Origin: Candidatus Gastranaerophilales bacterium
GTDB taxonomy: Bacteria; Cyanobacteriota; Vampirovibrionia; Gastranaerophilales; Gastranaerophilaceae
Reading direction: 5' to 3'
DNA: 64,000 bases
Assembly (NCBI GenBank): GCA_944325625.1
Contig: CALVAP010000004.1
Location: forward strand, 1 to 64,000
Shown here: in pieces, positions 32,614-41,502 of the stretch
Position numbering within the stretch: the stretch's first letter is position 1
How the letters are laid out: every line of letters starts with the position of its first letter
Notes under the pieces: model-generated
Seen by the model: only the letters and a program-made list of their open reading frames with translations
Database searches by the model: none
What the model was told of the DNA's origin: nothing
Made by a program: the position numbers and the translations under genes

Positions 32614-34416
32614 ATGTACAAATTATTGATTAGATTTTTAATATCAATTCTTTTTATTTTCATTATTCCAGTTGTTTATGCTAAAGATATTCCTGTTATA
32701 GGCACTCCTTCATTTGATAAAATAAATGAGGCATATCTTGTATTTCAAAAAACAGATGTTAAATCTAATGATAAGGAATTCTACTGGTATTTAAAAGAAC
32801 TAGCGCATCAAGCAGATATTTTAAATAAATATAACGCTCAAGATATACAAAATTGGCATAATAAATCTTCAAAAGAAAAAATAAAGCTATCAAATAAGTT
32901 AAAAGAATTGGGGCTAAAAATAGCTGAATGTGAAGGCAATGGTTTTTATACGGTTGATTATCAATCTGTTTATTTAAAAAACAAAGAATTAATATCTCCA
33001 GAAATGAATTTTTGGCTTGAATACAATATGAACAATGATAAATTGGTTGATGATTTTGCATTACTTGTTGATATTGATAAAATTAGAACAAATTTAGTAT
33101 TGTTAGAAGATTTTATTAAGAAAAATCCAAAATTTGTAGCGAAATCCGAAGCTATAAAGGAGTTAAATTATTTAGCAAAAATTTATGTATTTGATTTTGA
33201 TAATACACCTGCTTTTGATAGAGAAACAGCCATTCTAAATGTCAAGTATAAAAATTCATATGAAAAATTTTTAAAAGAAAATACAAAATCAAAATTTTAT
33301 AAAGATATTTCTGATTACTACCAACAAATAAAAGAAAACAATTACAAAAAAGTTGATAGTCCTAATATCAAGCCCCAGTACGTAAAAAATGACCTTATAA
33401 AGAATTTATTTAATTCAACTATGATAGAATATCAAATTGCAAATGCAAAAAAGCAAACATTCCAAGATGCTATTTATTATATAAATTACGTTTTTGAAGA
33501 TTTTGACAAAATAAATGATGAAAAAATTAATAGTGAACTAAAAAATATAAAAAATTCTTCAGATGCAATGAAAGAAGATGAACAATTTATATTTGAAAGC
33601 TATGATAAATTTCTGAAAAATAAAAATAATATGGCTCAAAATTATGAATTGTATCAAGCTTTAAAGACATATTCGAAACAATACAATGAAATTTTAGAAG
33701 GACTTAACAATGTTTATAGCACTGCTTACGAACAATACAAAAAAACTCTAGAAAAAAATTATAATAATATATTCTCAAAAGTAAAACCAAATTCATATAA
33801 TGCGGAAAAAATAAACTTAATAAAAAGAGCAATGTATGAGCTTAATTTATATGAATTTGATCAATTTAAAAAAGATATTGTTTCTTACGAAAATAAAAAT
33901 AATGCTAATTTATTATTTCAGGCGAGATTATTAAAAAATAATTTTGATACAAAAGCTCAAGAAATTTACAAATATAGTTATGAATATGAAAAAAATAACA
34001 CCTTAAACTTTATGAAAAAAAATAACAGAAAAAAAGATGGTGGACCAATCGCTGGATTTGTTTATGTTGCTTCAAATAATAATCCATCGCCTGATTATAT
34101 TTATAATTATTATGATTCCAGTTTTCCGTTATATGTATTTCAAACATTAAATAACGGAATATTAGTAAGAGGTGATTATAGCTTAACTGGGTATTATGCA
34201 AGTACTGCGTCTAATGTATTTATTCAAACATCTAAAAAGTATGTGGTAAATCAAAGACTAAAAGCTAATACTTATTATGTATTTACAGGAATTAAAAAAT
34301 ACAATACTTTGTTGGGCGCACAAAATGCTGTTTGGCAATTCAAAGAAATAAGTCAACAAGAAGCTAAAAATAATTTTTCGACAAAGGATAAGTTATACTT
34401 TTATAGGAATTTTTAA
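32614..34416 (+). CDS. Large secreted helical protein of unknown function, 600 aa
   Basis: A signal peptide (MYKLLIRFLISILFIFIIPV, cleavage near VYAKD) is supported by GGAGG 8 bases before the ATG. The remainder is Lys/Asn/Glu-rich and mostly helical, with long stretches of coiled-coil type (residues about 250-470, ENNYKKVDS, NKNNMAQNYELYQALKTYSK). It ends in a small beta-rich domain at about 475-600 (GPIAGFVYVASNNNPSPDYI, GVLVRGDYSLTG-type turn). No cysteines are used for disulfides and I recognise no family. It is flanked by repeats B and A and is more AT-rich than the core genes, consistent with accessory DNA. Confidence 0.6.
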   Translation: MYKLLIRFLISILFIFIIPVVYAKDIPVIGTPSFDKINEAYLVFQKTDVKSNDKEFYWYLKELAHQADILNKYNAQDIQNWHNKSSKEKIKLSNKLKELGLKIAECEGNGFYTVDYQSVYLKNKELISPEMNFWLEYNMNNDKLVDDFALLVDIDKIRTNLVLLEDFIKKNPKFVAKSEAIKELNYLAKIYVFDFDNTPAFDRETAILNVKYKNSYEKFLKENTKSKFYKDISDYYQQIKENNYKKVDSPNIKPQYVKNDLIKNLFNSTMIEYQIANAKKQTFQDAIYYINYVFEDFDKINDEKINSELKNIKNSSDAMKEDEQFIFESYDKFLKNKNNMAQNYELYQALKTYSKQYNEILEGLNNVYSTAYEQYKKTLEKNYNNIFSKVKPNSYNAEKINLIKRAMYELNLYEFDQFKKDIVSYENKNNANLLFQARLLKNNFDTKAQEIYKYSYEYEKNNTLNFMKKNNRKKDGGPIAGFVYVASNNNPSPDYIYNYYDSSFPLYVFQTLNNGILVRGDYSLTGYYASTASNVFIQTSKKYVVNQRLKANTYYVFTGIKKYNTLLGAQNAVWQFKEISQQEAKNNFSTKDKLYFYRNF

Positions 34417-34538
34417 TACAGGAATTTAACCTTCTATGTATTGTAAAAATTGCGGATATACACAAAATATAAGTAAGTTTAAACGAAAATAGTTTATTGG
34501 AACTACATAAAACTAAGTTTAAATGAAATATAAATAGC

Positions 34539-34680
34539 TTTTCTTGTCATGTTTTGGACAATTTATGAAATAGACTTGATATTCTAAATAAATAAGTTAT
34601 TATTAAAATGAAAGGGGCAGCTCCTGCCATTCCTAAATCAAACTACATGTACAAAATAGTCAAACCAATTGTTATTTTAC
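34539..34680. repeat. Dispersed repeat A, copy 2
   Basis: This is the partner of 31454-31631, in the same orientation, with a shorter middle containing the small inverted repeat GGCAG-CTC-CTGCC. It accounts for most of the gene-free stretch 34417-34735. Confidence 0.6.
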
Positions 34681-34735
34681 ACCAATATTAGCGCGATATA
34701 CCCTAAAATAAAAATATTACATTATAAACTTTTTG

Positions 34736-35017
34736 CTACTTGTTGGAAAGTTGTTTTAAAATACTAATAACTTTAGGATTTTCTACCTTGTAACAAATCT
34801 GGTTTCCATTACGATACCCAACCAGAACCTTTGCATTCTTCAAAATTGATAAATGCTGCGATACAGTCGGCTGCGGAATCCCTAGACACTCACTCATTCT
34901 GCTAACATTACATTCCGGCTTAAACATTAAATTATAAGCTATTGTTAAGCGGGTTGGATGCGCTAATGCCTTAAAAATCTCTGTATATTGTTCTATATCT
35001 ATAGTTTCATCTTTCAT
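34736..35017 (-). CDS. ArsR-family transcriptional regulator
   Basis: The 93-residue winged HTH (LAHPTRLTIAYNL; CLGIPQPTVSQHLSILKNAKVL; wing NGNQICYKVE) has cysteines at 36, 44 and 75. C36 sits in PECNVSRM, at the metal-box position of ArsR proteins. Divergent transcription from a persulfide-type reductase, with a palindrome 15 bases upstream of its start, suggests a thiol- or persulfide-responsive autorepressor that also controls the reductase. Metal sensing cannot be excluded. Confidence 0.88.
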   Translation of the reverse strand: MKDETIDIEQYTEIFKALAHPTRLTIAYNLMFKPECNVSRMSECLGIPQPTVSQHLSILKNAKVLVGYRNGNQICYKVENPKVISILKQLSNK

Positions 35018-35031
35018 ATTATCAGAATATT

Positions 35032-35119
35032 ACAATATGCGAATATTGTCAAACTTTTCTAAAATCAGTTGACGAATTTGAATTATTTTGATAATATGAA
35101 TATATTAATATGCGAATAT
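35032..35119 (+). promoter_or_regulatory. Divergent promoter region with two ArsR-type operators
   Basis: ACAATATGCGAATATTGT at 35032-35049 is a perfect 7-4-7 palindrome, and its 13-base core AATATGCGAATAT recurs exactly at 35107-35119. A promoter for the reductase lies between: TTGACG (35069-35074), 17-bp spacer, TAATAT (35092-35097), putting the start of transcription at the second operator. The first operator is 15 bases from the ArsR start codon. Confidence 0.65.
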
Positions 35120-35139
35120 ACTAAAATGAAGGGACTTTG

Positions 35140-37506
35140 ATGAAAGTAGTTATTATTGGTGGTGGAGCTTGTGGAGCAAGTTGTGCTACAAGATTAAGAA
35201 GATTAGACGAAAATTGTGAAATTACTATTTTAGAGCGCACAGATGAGGTTTCTATTGCTAATTGCGGCCTGCCTTACTATTGCTCAGACGTTATCAACGA
35301 TAGAGAAAAAATCCTCGTTTCAAATCCTCAAAAATTCAAAAACACGTTTAATATAGAAGTTAAGCTAAATAGCGAAGTTATTGAAATTAACCGTCACGGA
35401 AAATTTGTCATAACAAACAACAACGAAAAACTGCACTACGACAAACTTGTTTTAGCCCAAGGTGCTAATCCTATAAAACCACCAATAGAAGGCATAAACT
35501 ATGAAAATATATTCACCCTCAGAACCCTAAGTGATGCGGATAAAATAAAAGAACACATCACAAAAAATAACGTCAAAAAAGCGGTAGTTATTGGAGGCGG
35601 TTTTATTGGCGTAGAAATGGCAGAAAATCTAGCACATATGAATATTGAAACAAAACTTGTTGAACTCTCAGACCAAATACTTGCGCCTGTTGATTACGAA
35701 ATAGCGGCCTTTGCTCAGAACGAAATGAGAGCAAATGGCATAGAGATTATCTTATCTGATGGAGTTAAAAGTTTTACAAAAACCGAGATAGAATTGGCGT
35801 CTGGTCGAAAAATTGATTATCAATTAGCTATTTTAGCAATTGGAGTAAAACCTGAAGTCAATATTGCAAAAAACGCAGGACTTGAAGTTAACAGAGGAAT
35901 AAAGGTTAATGAACGACTTCAAACATCAGACGAAAATATATTTGCAGGTGGTGACAGTATCGAGGTTCAAAACTTCATAACCGGCAACAACGTATTAATT
36001 CCACTGGCAGGGCCTGCAAATAGACAAGGCAGAATTATTGCAGATAACATTTGCGGTATCAATTCCACATACAAAAAATCTCAGGGAACATCAGTTCTAA
36101 AAGTTTTTGACTACACCATAGCGAGCTGCGGATATAACGAAAAGCTTTTACAAAGAGAACAAATTCCTTATTGGAAAATCTTGACCTTTGGCAATTCACA
36201 TGCCGGATATTATCCTGATGCAACACAAACATTATACAAACTTCTTTTTGATAGCAACGGCAAAATTCTTGGAATACAAGCTGTAGGGCAAGACGGTGTT
36301 GAAAAAAGGGTTGATGTTGTTGCCTCGATTATGAGAAATAATGGGACGGTACAAGAGCTTTTGGATAGTGAATTGTGTTATGCACCGCCTTATTCATCTG
36401 CGAAAGATCCGGTTAATGTATTGGGAATGTGCGCCGACAACGTTTTAAACGGACGGCTTAAACCCGCGTATTATGAAGACATCAAAGATGCCTGCCTCGT
36501 TGATGTAAGAATTCCTGAAAGCTATAATTTAAGGACAATCGAAGGAGCTGTAAATATTCCACTGGAAAGACTTAGAGCTCGAATGGCCGAAATTCCTAAA
36601 GATAAAAAAGTTATTTTATTCTGCAACACTGGCTATACCAGTTATTTGGCCTCAAGAATTTTAATCCAAAACGGATATAACAACGTTTATTCACTAATGG
36701 CGGGCATAAAGCTATACAATGAAATACAAAAAGACAAAGAAAATAAGGTTGTAAAAACAAACAAAATTCCAATGTACGCAAGCATAAATACAAACGTCTT
36801 AAAAGTTGATGCCTGTGGATTATCCTGCCCCGGACCAATTATGAAACTGGCAGAAAATATCGAAAATATTGACAACGGAGATATTTTGGAAATTTCTTCG
36901 ACAGACAAAGGATTTTATTCCGACGTAGAAGCTTGGTGTGACTCTACAAATAACACCTTGTTAGACCTAAAAAATGTTGACAGAAAAGTCATTGCAACAA
37001 TTCAAAAAGGGCAAACTCAAACACAGAAAACCGAGAAAAATAACGCACAAACAATCGTCGTTTTTTCCAATGATTTAGACAAAGCACTTGCAGCGTTTAT
37101 AATAGCAAACGGAGCCAAAGCAAGCGGAAAAGACGTGACATTGTTCTTCACATTCTGGGGATTAAACATTCTAAGAAAGACAAACGTTAAAATAAAAAAA
37201 TCCCTAATTGATAGAATGTTCGGAATGATGATGCCGCAAGGCAGCGAAAAACTTGTTCTTTCTAAAATGAACATGGGTGGCATCGGTTCCGCATTAATGA
37301 AGCATGTTATGAAGAGAAAAAATATCTCAACACTAAAAGAACTTATCGAACAAGCGCAAAAACAGGGGATTAAATTTATCGCCTGCCAAATGAGCATGGA
37401 CGTTATGGGGCTTAAAAAAGAAGAACTTATAGACGGTATTGAAATAGCAGGAGTAGCCAAGTACATAGCCGAAAGTAACAATTCAAATTCCAATTTATTT
37501 ATATAA
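35140..37506 (+). CDS. CoA-disulfide reductase-like / rhodanese / TusA / DsrE four-domain fusion
   Basis: The 788 residues comprise an FAD/NAD(P)H reductase at 1-440 (VVIIGGGACGASCA; redox Cys42 in NCGLPYYC; NAD loop VVIGGGFIGVEMAE; FAGGDSIEV). A rhodanese domain follows at about 445-540 (LFCNTGYTS, Cys about 495), a TusA domain at about 555-625 (DACGLSCPGPIMKL, the CPxP motif), and a DsrE-like domain at about 635-785. The single-Cys reductase class reduces CoA disulfide or persulfide. With the three sulfur-carrier domains it would pass sulfane sulfur along one polypeptide in the cytoplasm. The partners are known families; the overall reaction is inferred. An in-frame TTG lies three bases upstream. 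Confidence 0.88.
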   Translation: MKVVIIGGGACGASCATRLRRLDENCEITILERTDEVSIANCGLPYYCSDVINDREKILVSNPQKFKNTFNIEVKLNSEVIEINRHGKFVITNNNEKLHYDKLVLAQGANPIKPPIEGINYENIFTLRTLSDADKIKEHITKNNVKKAVVIGGGFIGVEMAENLAHMNIETKLVELSDQILAPVDYEIAAFAQNEMRANGIEIILSDGVKSFTKTEIELASGRKIDYQLAILAIGVKPEVNIAKNAGLEVNRGIKVNERLQTSDENIFAGGDSIEVQNFITGNNVLIPLAGPANRQGRIIADNICGINSTYKKSQGTSVLKVFDYTIASCGYNEKLLQREQIPYWKILTFGNSHAGYYPDATQTLYKLLFDSNGKILGIQAVGQDGVEKRVDVVASIMRNNGTVQELLDSELCYAPPYSSAKDPVNVLGMCADNVLNGRLKPAYYEDIKDACLVDVRIPESYNLRTIEGAVNIPLERLRARMAEIPKDKKVILFCNTGYTSYLASRILIQNGYNNVYSLMAGIKLYNEIQKDKENKVVKTNKIPMYASINTNVLKVDACGLSCPGPIMKLAENIENIDNGDILEISSTDKGFYSDVEAWCDSTNNTLLDLKNVDRKVIATIQKGQTQTQKTEKNNAQTIVVFSNDLDKALAAFIIANGAKASGKDVTLFFTFWGLNILRKTNVKIKKSLIDRMFGMMMPQGSEKLVLSKMNMGGIGSALMKHVMKRKNISTLKELIEQAQKQGIKFIACQMSMDVMGLKKEELIDGIEIAGVAKYIAESNNSNSNLFI

Positions 37507-37533
37507 AATCGATAAAAAAGAAGGAGAAAAATT

Positions 37534-38103
37534 ATGAAGTCAGTAACAACTTTTGACTTGCAGTATGCGCACAGATTCTATGGGTTTAAGGGAGAAGCAC
37601 AATATTTACACGGACATACCGGAACCCTAACCATAGAAGTAGAAGACTCAATCAACACCGGCGTAAACATGGTTTTTCCATGTAATGAAATTCAAAAAAC
37701 AGCCTGGAACGTACTAAAAAACTTCGACCACGCAACAATACTAAGAGAAGACGATCCGCTTTTACCTGCCATATTGGAGGTATACGAAAAACAAGGAATA
37801 AAAAACGGAGCGCCGCAAAATACTATGAAGGGTGAAGCCTTCAAAACCGAACTTGCTACAGCGTACCCGGATTGCAGACTTGTTGTAACAAAAGAAACAA
37901 TGACTGTAGAAGGAATGATAAAAATCGTATATGAATTATTGAAAGATAAACTAAACATATCGAAAATCACCTTCACAAGCGGGGTAAACGCAGCAACTGA
38001 GGACTATAAGGTTAACAAAACAATAGAAAGATGTCCATTGTGCGGTATAGCATTAAATCAAGACGGTGTTTGCCCAAAATGTGGTTATAAAAAACCAAGA
38101 TAA
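37534..38103 (+). CDS. PTPS/QueD-family protein with C-terminal zinc ribbon; catalytic Cys absent
   Basis: The 189 residues resemble 6-carboxy-tetrahydropterin synthase: zinc-type histidines H13 in QYAHRFYG and H26/H28 in YLHGHTG, plus NFDHATIL. The catalytic cysteine expected four residues before HGH is Ala22 here. The chain is longer than QueD (about 120) and ends in a zinc ribbon (CPLCGIALNQDGVCPKCGY, about 166-184). The canonical reaction is therefore doubtful. It lies 27 bp after the persulfide-type reductase with a good GGAGA site, probably in one operon. Confidence 0.75.
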   Translation: MKSVTTFDLQYAHRFYGFKGEAQYLHGHTGTLTIEVEDSINTGVNMVFPCNEIQKTAWNVLKNFDHATILREDDPLLPAILEVYEKQGIKNGAPQNTMKGEAFKTELATAYPDCRLVVTKETMTVEGMIKIVYELLKDKLNISKITFTSGVNAATEDYKVNKTIERCPLCGIALNQDGVCPKCGYKKPR

Positions 38104-38116
38104 ATACTAACAAAAG

Positions 38117-38149
38117 GAGCGAAAACTTGCAGCTTTCAAGTTTTCGCTC
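38117..38149. terminator. Bidirectional terminator
   Basis: GAGCGAAAACTTG (38117-38129) and CAAGTTTTCGCTC (38137-38149) form a perfect 13-bp stem with a 7-base loop and T-rich flanks, between convergent genes. Confidence 0.85.
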
Positions 38150-38176
38150 TTTATGTACATATATTTATATTTAATG

Positions 38177-39061
38177 TTACAAATTTTGCTCAAAATACTT
38201 CTGACAAGTTTTATATAACAAATCTTGCTGTTCTTTTACAAAATTTTGTGAAATATTATATTGCTCGCATATACTTGATGGAGAAAGTATTTTCTCACAA
38301 GACTTGTAATTATCCATATTCAACTCAATATAACCTTTCCCCTCACTTGGATATATAGAATAATAATCATCAAATTTAAAATCAACATTAAAGTTAAATC
38401 CATGATTAGACAATTTAATTCTTTTATTTGGTATTCCTAAACTATCAGCAGCAACTAAGCCATGTAAACTGGAAGAAATTATGAGCTCACATTGAGCAAT
38501 CCTTTCCAATGTTTCTAATGGCGGTTGTCGTAAATCTATAAGCGTTGAGCGTGGTATCTTATCTAAAAGATAGGATATAATTGGGTTATCATAATCAGAC
38601 TTGTGGGGAATAATCCCGCAAGAATAAAACTTTGAAACTTTTTTCTCCAACAAATAAGGAAATAAGAAACCCAAATCACCATAAACAACATCGCTATATT
38701 TTTGCTTATTTAGCTTCTCCAGAATTTTCTGTGAATATTTTCCACGTAGAATTAACGGATTTATTTTTCTATACATTTTTGACAAAAAACCGAAATTCTC
38801 AAAATCACAACCAAATCCACTTCCCAACGTAACAATAGGAGTTGTTTTATACTTAAGAAAATACAAATATTTTTTATGTGCAATTATAGATTCAAACGTT
38901 AACATTTGTAGTAATGAGCCAATTCCTACAAAATCACTATATGTAGGATAAGCTCGTTTCACGCCGACATTAAAAAGTCGCTCAAACAATATAGGATTTA
39001 TAGAATCTCCAAAATTAATACCTCTACTACCTACATAATATAATGATATTATCTTTTTCAT
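38177..39061 (-). CDS. Polysaccharide pyruvyl transferase family protein
   Basis: The 294 residues show the family's N-terminal GSRGINFGDSINPILFERLF, a central TLGSGFG region and, near the C-terminus, the characteristic ELIISSSLHGLVAADSLGIP at about 193-212. Members transfer pyruvate ketals onto surface polysaccharides, or related groups onto glycan precursors. It is a single gene without other glycan genes; the nearest related gene is the glycosyltransferase at 18135. The upstream 160 bp (39062-39223) are AT-rich. Confidence 0.85.
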   Translation of the reverse strand: MKKIISLYYVGSRGINFGDSINPILFERLFNVGVKRAYPTYSDFVGIGSLLQMLTFESIIAHKKYLYFLKYKTTPIVTLGSGFGCDFENFGFLSKMYRKINPLILRGKYSQKILEKLNKQKYSDVVYGDLGFLFPYLLEKKVSKFYSCGIIPHKSDYDNPIISYLLDKIPRSTLIDLRQPPLETLERIAQCELIISSSLHGLVAADSLGIPNKRIKLSNHGFNFNVDFKFDDYYSIYPSEGKGYIELNMDNYKSCEKILSPSSICEQYNISQNFVKEQQDLLYKTCQKYFEQNL

Positions 39062-39223
39062 AAATTAAACCCAATGTGATACGAGTAATTAACTCTAAAA
39101 TTTATATGTATAACTACAATAATTATACGCAATAAGTATAATTTATCAACAACATTATGTCTTATACAACCTTCTTAAATTAGAATTATTCTATATTATA
39201 AGGTTGGGGAGGGAGAAAACAAA

Positions 39224-39544
39224 ATGGCTTCTGGTAACAAATTATTCGGTAAACGTATAAAAGAACTCCGAGAGAAAAAACGGTATACTCAAGAAAAGCT
39301 TGCAGAAGTACTGGGACTGGACTATCAGACAATAAGCCGCATTGAAACGGGTTATTATTTTACAAGCTATGATAACCTTGAAAAACTCGCGACGGCTTTA
39401 GATGTGGAAGTAAAAGATTTATTTCAGACAAAACACTTGGAAGAAGACTCCGAAATAACCACCCAAATTATTAAAATACTTGAAAACGCCTCCTCGGAGG
39501 AGAAACGGCTTATATTCAAAGTCATAACTTCAATACTAAGATAA
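39224..39544 (+). CDS. XRE-family HTH regulator, 106 aa
   Basis: The Cro/CI HTH lies at about 10-65 (LREKKRYTQEKLAEVLGLDYQTISRIETG), followed by a short acidic C-terminal helix (ENASSEEKRLIFKVITSIL) resembling the tail of single-domain repressors. A strong GGGAGGGAG ribosome-binding site precedes the ATG. It has no obvious target in the immediate neighbourhood. Confidence 0.85.
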   Translation: MASGNKLFGKRIKELREKKRYTQEKLAEVLGLDYQTISRIETGYYFTSYDNLEKLATALDVEVKDLFQTKHLEEDSEITTQIIKILENASSEEKRLIFKVITSILR

Positions 39545-39585
39545 AAGTCTTTATAAACTAATCATTGCCAAACTGAACAACATCA

Positions 39586-40956
39586 CTATAATTGTTCTTC
39601 TAATTTATATAAATCTACACCCCCTGCAGACTTATATAGACCTATAGTTGCGATAACTGAATTGATTTTGTTTGAAACTTCTTCTTTTTCAGAAATCAAG
39701 TACGCTTCTTTGGCGTATAGAACTTCAATATCACCTGATGCACCTATTTGGTTCTTGTCTTTTGCTAGTTCATAAATTTTTGCTTGAGTGTTTAAACGTT
39801 CCGTACTTTCATTGTAATTCTGCAACGCAGTTTTGTATTCAAGTAAACCCGAATTGATTTCTTTTATACTATCCAGAATAGTTTTTTGGTAATTATTTGC
39901 AGCCTCTTCATATTCGAATTTCTTTAATTTCCAAAAAGCCATTTTTCTACCACCTGAAAATATATCCATAGAGGGTAAAATTCCTGCATTAAAGAACTGT
40001 GAAGCACTATTGAAAAGGCTATCAAGATGATAAGCATTCAAACCTATTTGCCCTAAGATTATAAATTTAGGTAAAAACTCTCGCTTTGCAACCTTAACAT
40101 CAAATCCAATCCGCCTTATATTTGCTTCTTCCTGTTTAAAATCAGGTCGATTTTCAATAATATTTGTTCCATACTGCTGGGGAATATTTTCTAACAAGAC
40201 CACATTTTCATACTTCTCGCGAACGATTTCATTATCGGAATTAGCCAGATAAACCTTCAAGCTTTCTTGCAACACATCTCTTGTCAACTTATGTTGGTTT
40301 CTTTCTTCCTTCAATGAAGTAAGAAACTTTTCCTCGTTTAACAATTCATTCACCGAACATAAACCTATCTCGTATTTTGCCGTAACCATCTCAACAATTT
40401 TTTCTTGTGCCAAAACCAATTGGTCTTGCAATTCCAAAAGCTTATCTGCCTTAATCAAGTTGAAATAATCTGATGCAAAATCTGATGTTAAAGAAATATA
40501 CGTTGCTCTTTTTGCCTGTTTAATTATCTCCAACTGCTCTTTCACACTTTTGGTCTTTAGGTGATTTTTACCCCAGATATCAATCTCATACCCGACAGTA
40601 AGCGGAATATAATAATTGTACTGAGAATAAGCAGGAATAATTAAAGACCCAAACTGTTGTCTTGCTCCTCTTAAATCACGGTTTAAATCTGCAGCGACAC
40701 CTGCCTGCGGTAATTCTGAAGCAAATTGCATTTTCACAAGTTTTTCATTTTCTTTAACCTTAAGTTCAGCATTTTTGAGGTCATAATTATTTTGATAAAC
40801 AGTCAATAAGTTGTTTATCAACGTTTCGTCATTAAAACGTTTCCACCAATCTAAATTCAAATATTGAATTTCTTCCGGATGTTCGTCGCTTGTTTTGGCA
40901 TATACCGGAGTAAAAATTGTCATTAATAAAATCGCTAGTGTTAAAAATTTTTTCAT
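39586..40956 (-). CDS. TolC/OMF-family outer-membrane efflux channel
   Basis: About 456 residues with signal peptide MKKFLTLAILLMTIFTPVYAK and no lipobox cysteine. Two TolC repeats: helices at about 50-110 and 150-215 (LKNAELKVKENEKLVKMQF; DKLLELQDQLVLAQEKIVEMV), IENRPDFKQEEANIRRIGFDVKVA at about 255-278, and the second barrel/helix repeat ending near 450. It diverges from the marR-emrAB genes across a 40-bp palindromic operator, completing a tripartite pump. The ATG at 40956 is preferred to an upstream TTG. Confidence 0.87.
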   Translation of the reverse strand: MKKFLTLAILLMTIFTPVYAKTSDEHPEEIQYLNLDWWKRFNDETLINNLLTVYQNNYDLKNAELKVKENEKLVKMQFASELPQAGVAADLNRDLRGARQQFGSLIIPAYSQYNYYIPLTVGYEIDIWGKNHLKTKSVKEQLEIIKQAKRATYISLTSDFASDYFNLIKADKLLELQDQLVLAQEKIVEMVTAKYEIGLCSVNELLNEEKFLTSLKEERNQHKLTRDVLQESLKVYLANSDNEIVREKYENVVLLENIPQQYGTNIIENRPDFKQEEANIRRIGFDVKVAKREFLPKFIILGQIGLNAYHLDSLFNSASQFFNAGILPSMDIFSGGRKMAFWKLKKFEYEEAANNYQKTILDSIKEINSGLLEYKTALQNYNESTERLNTQAKIYELAKDKNQIGASGDIEVLYAKEAYLISEKEEVSNKINSVIATIGLYKSAGGVDLYKLEEQL

Positions 40957-40969
40957 AAAAGTGTATCCC

Positions 40970-41009
40970 AAAATTTTCTTGTGCTATAATTACATCACAA
41001 GAAAATTTT
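40970..41009. promoter_or_regulatory. MarR-type operator between the channel and pump genes
   Basis: AAAATTTTCTTGTG (40970-40983) and CACAAGAAAATTTT (40996-41009) form a perfect 14-bp inverted repeat with a 12-base centre that contains TATAAT (40985-40990). It sits midway between the divergent start codons. Binding by the adjacent MarR protein would block transcription in both directions. Confidence 0.7.
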
Positions 41010-41034
41010 ATTCTAAAAAAAAAAGAAAGTAAAC

Positions 41035-41490
41035 ATGATAAAAAGTGTTATTAAAAATAGAGTAGGTTCAATGATATACGTTGTAGGTACGCTAATACGC
41101 GGCTTGTCTTCGCAAACGTATAGTGAAAAAGCTTTTGGAATAACTCCCGAACAATATCTAATATTGTTGCTGATAATAGAAAATGAAGGAGTCTATCAAA
41201 GACAAATATGCGAACACACGCTAAAAGATAGAGCAAATGTCGCAAGAATTGTTGAAATATTGTTACAAAAAGGCTTTATAGAAAAAACGCCGGACTCTAA
41301 CGGTCGTCGAATATACAAAATTGTAGCAACACAAAAGGGTAAAGCTTTAACAGACATAATAGCACCCCACGACCTTGAGTTAAAAAAGATAATAACAAAC
41401 GGGTTAACACAAGAAGAAATTGAAATAACAAAAAGAACATTAAACAAAATTAAAGCAAATATAATTGATAAGGTTAAATTACAAATCTAA
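41035..41490 (+). CDS. MarR-family regulator of the efflux operon
   Basis: The 151 residues comprise a winged HTH core (GITPEQYLILLLIIENEGVY, ICEHTLKDRANVARIVEILLQKGFIEK, wing DSNGRRIYKI), flanked by dimerisation helices. It is the first gene of marR-emrA-emrB; a ligand-responsive repressor is the standard role. The palindrome upstream is its probable site. Confidence 0.9.
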   Translation: MIKSVIKNRVGSMIYVVGTLIRGLSSQTYSEKAFGITPEQYLILLLIIENEGVYQRQICEHTLKDRANVARIVEILLQKGFIEKTPDSNGRRIYKIVATQKGKALTDIIAPHDLELKKIITNGLTQEEIEITKRTLNKIKANIIDKVKLQI

Positions 41491-41502
41491 AGGAGATATA
41501 AA

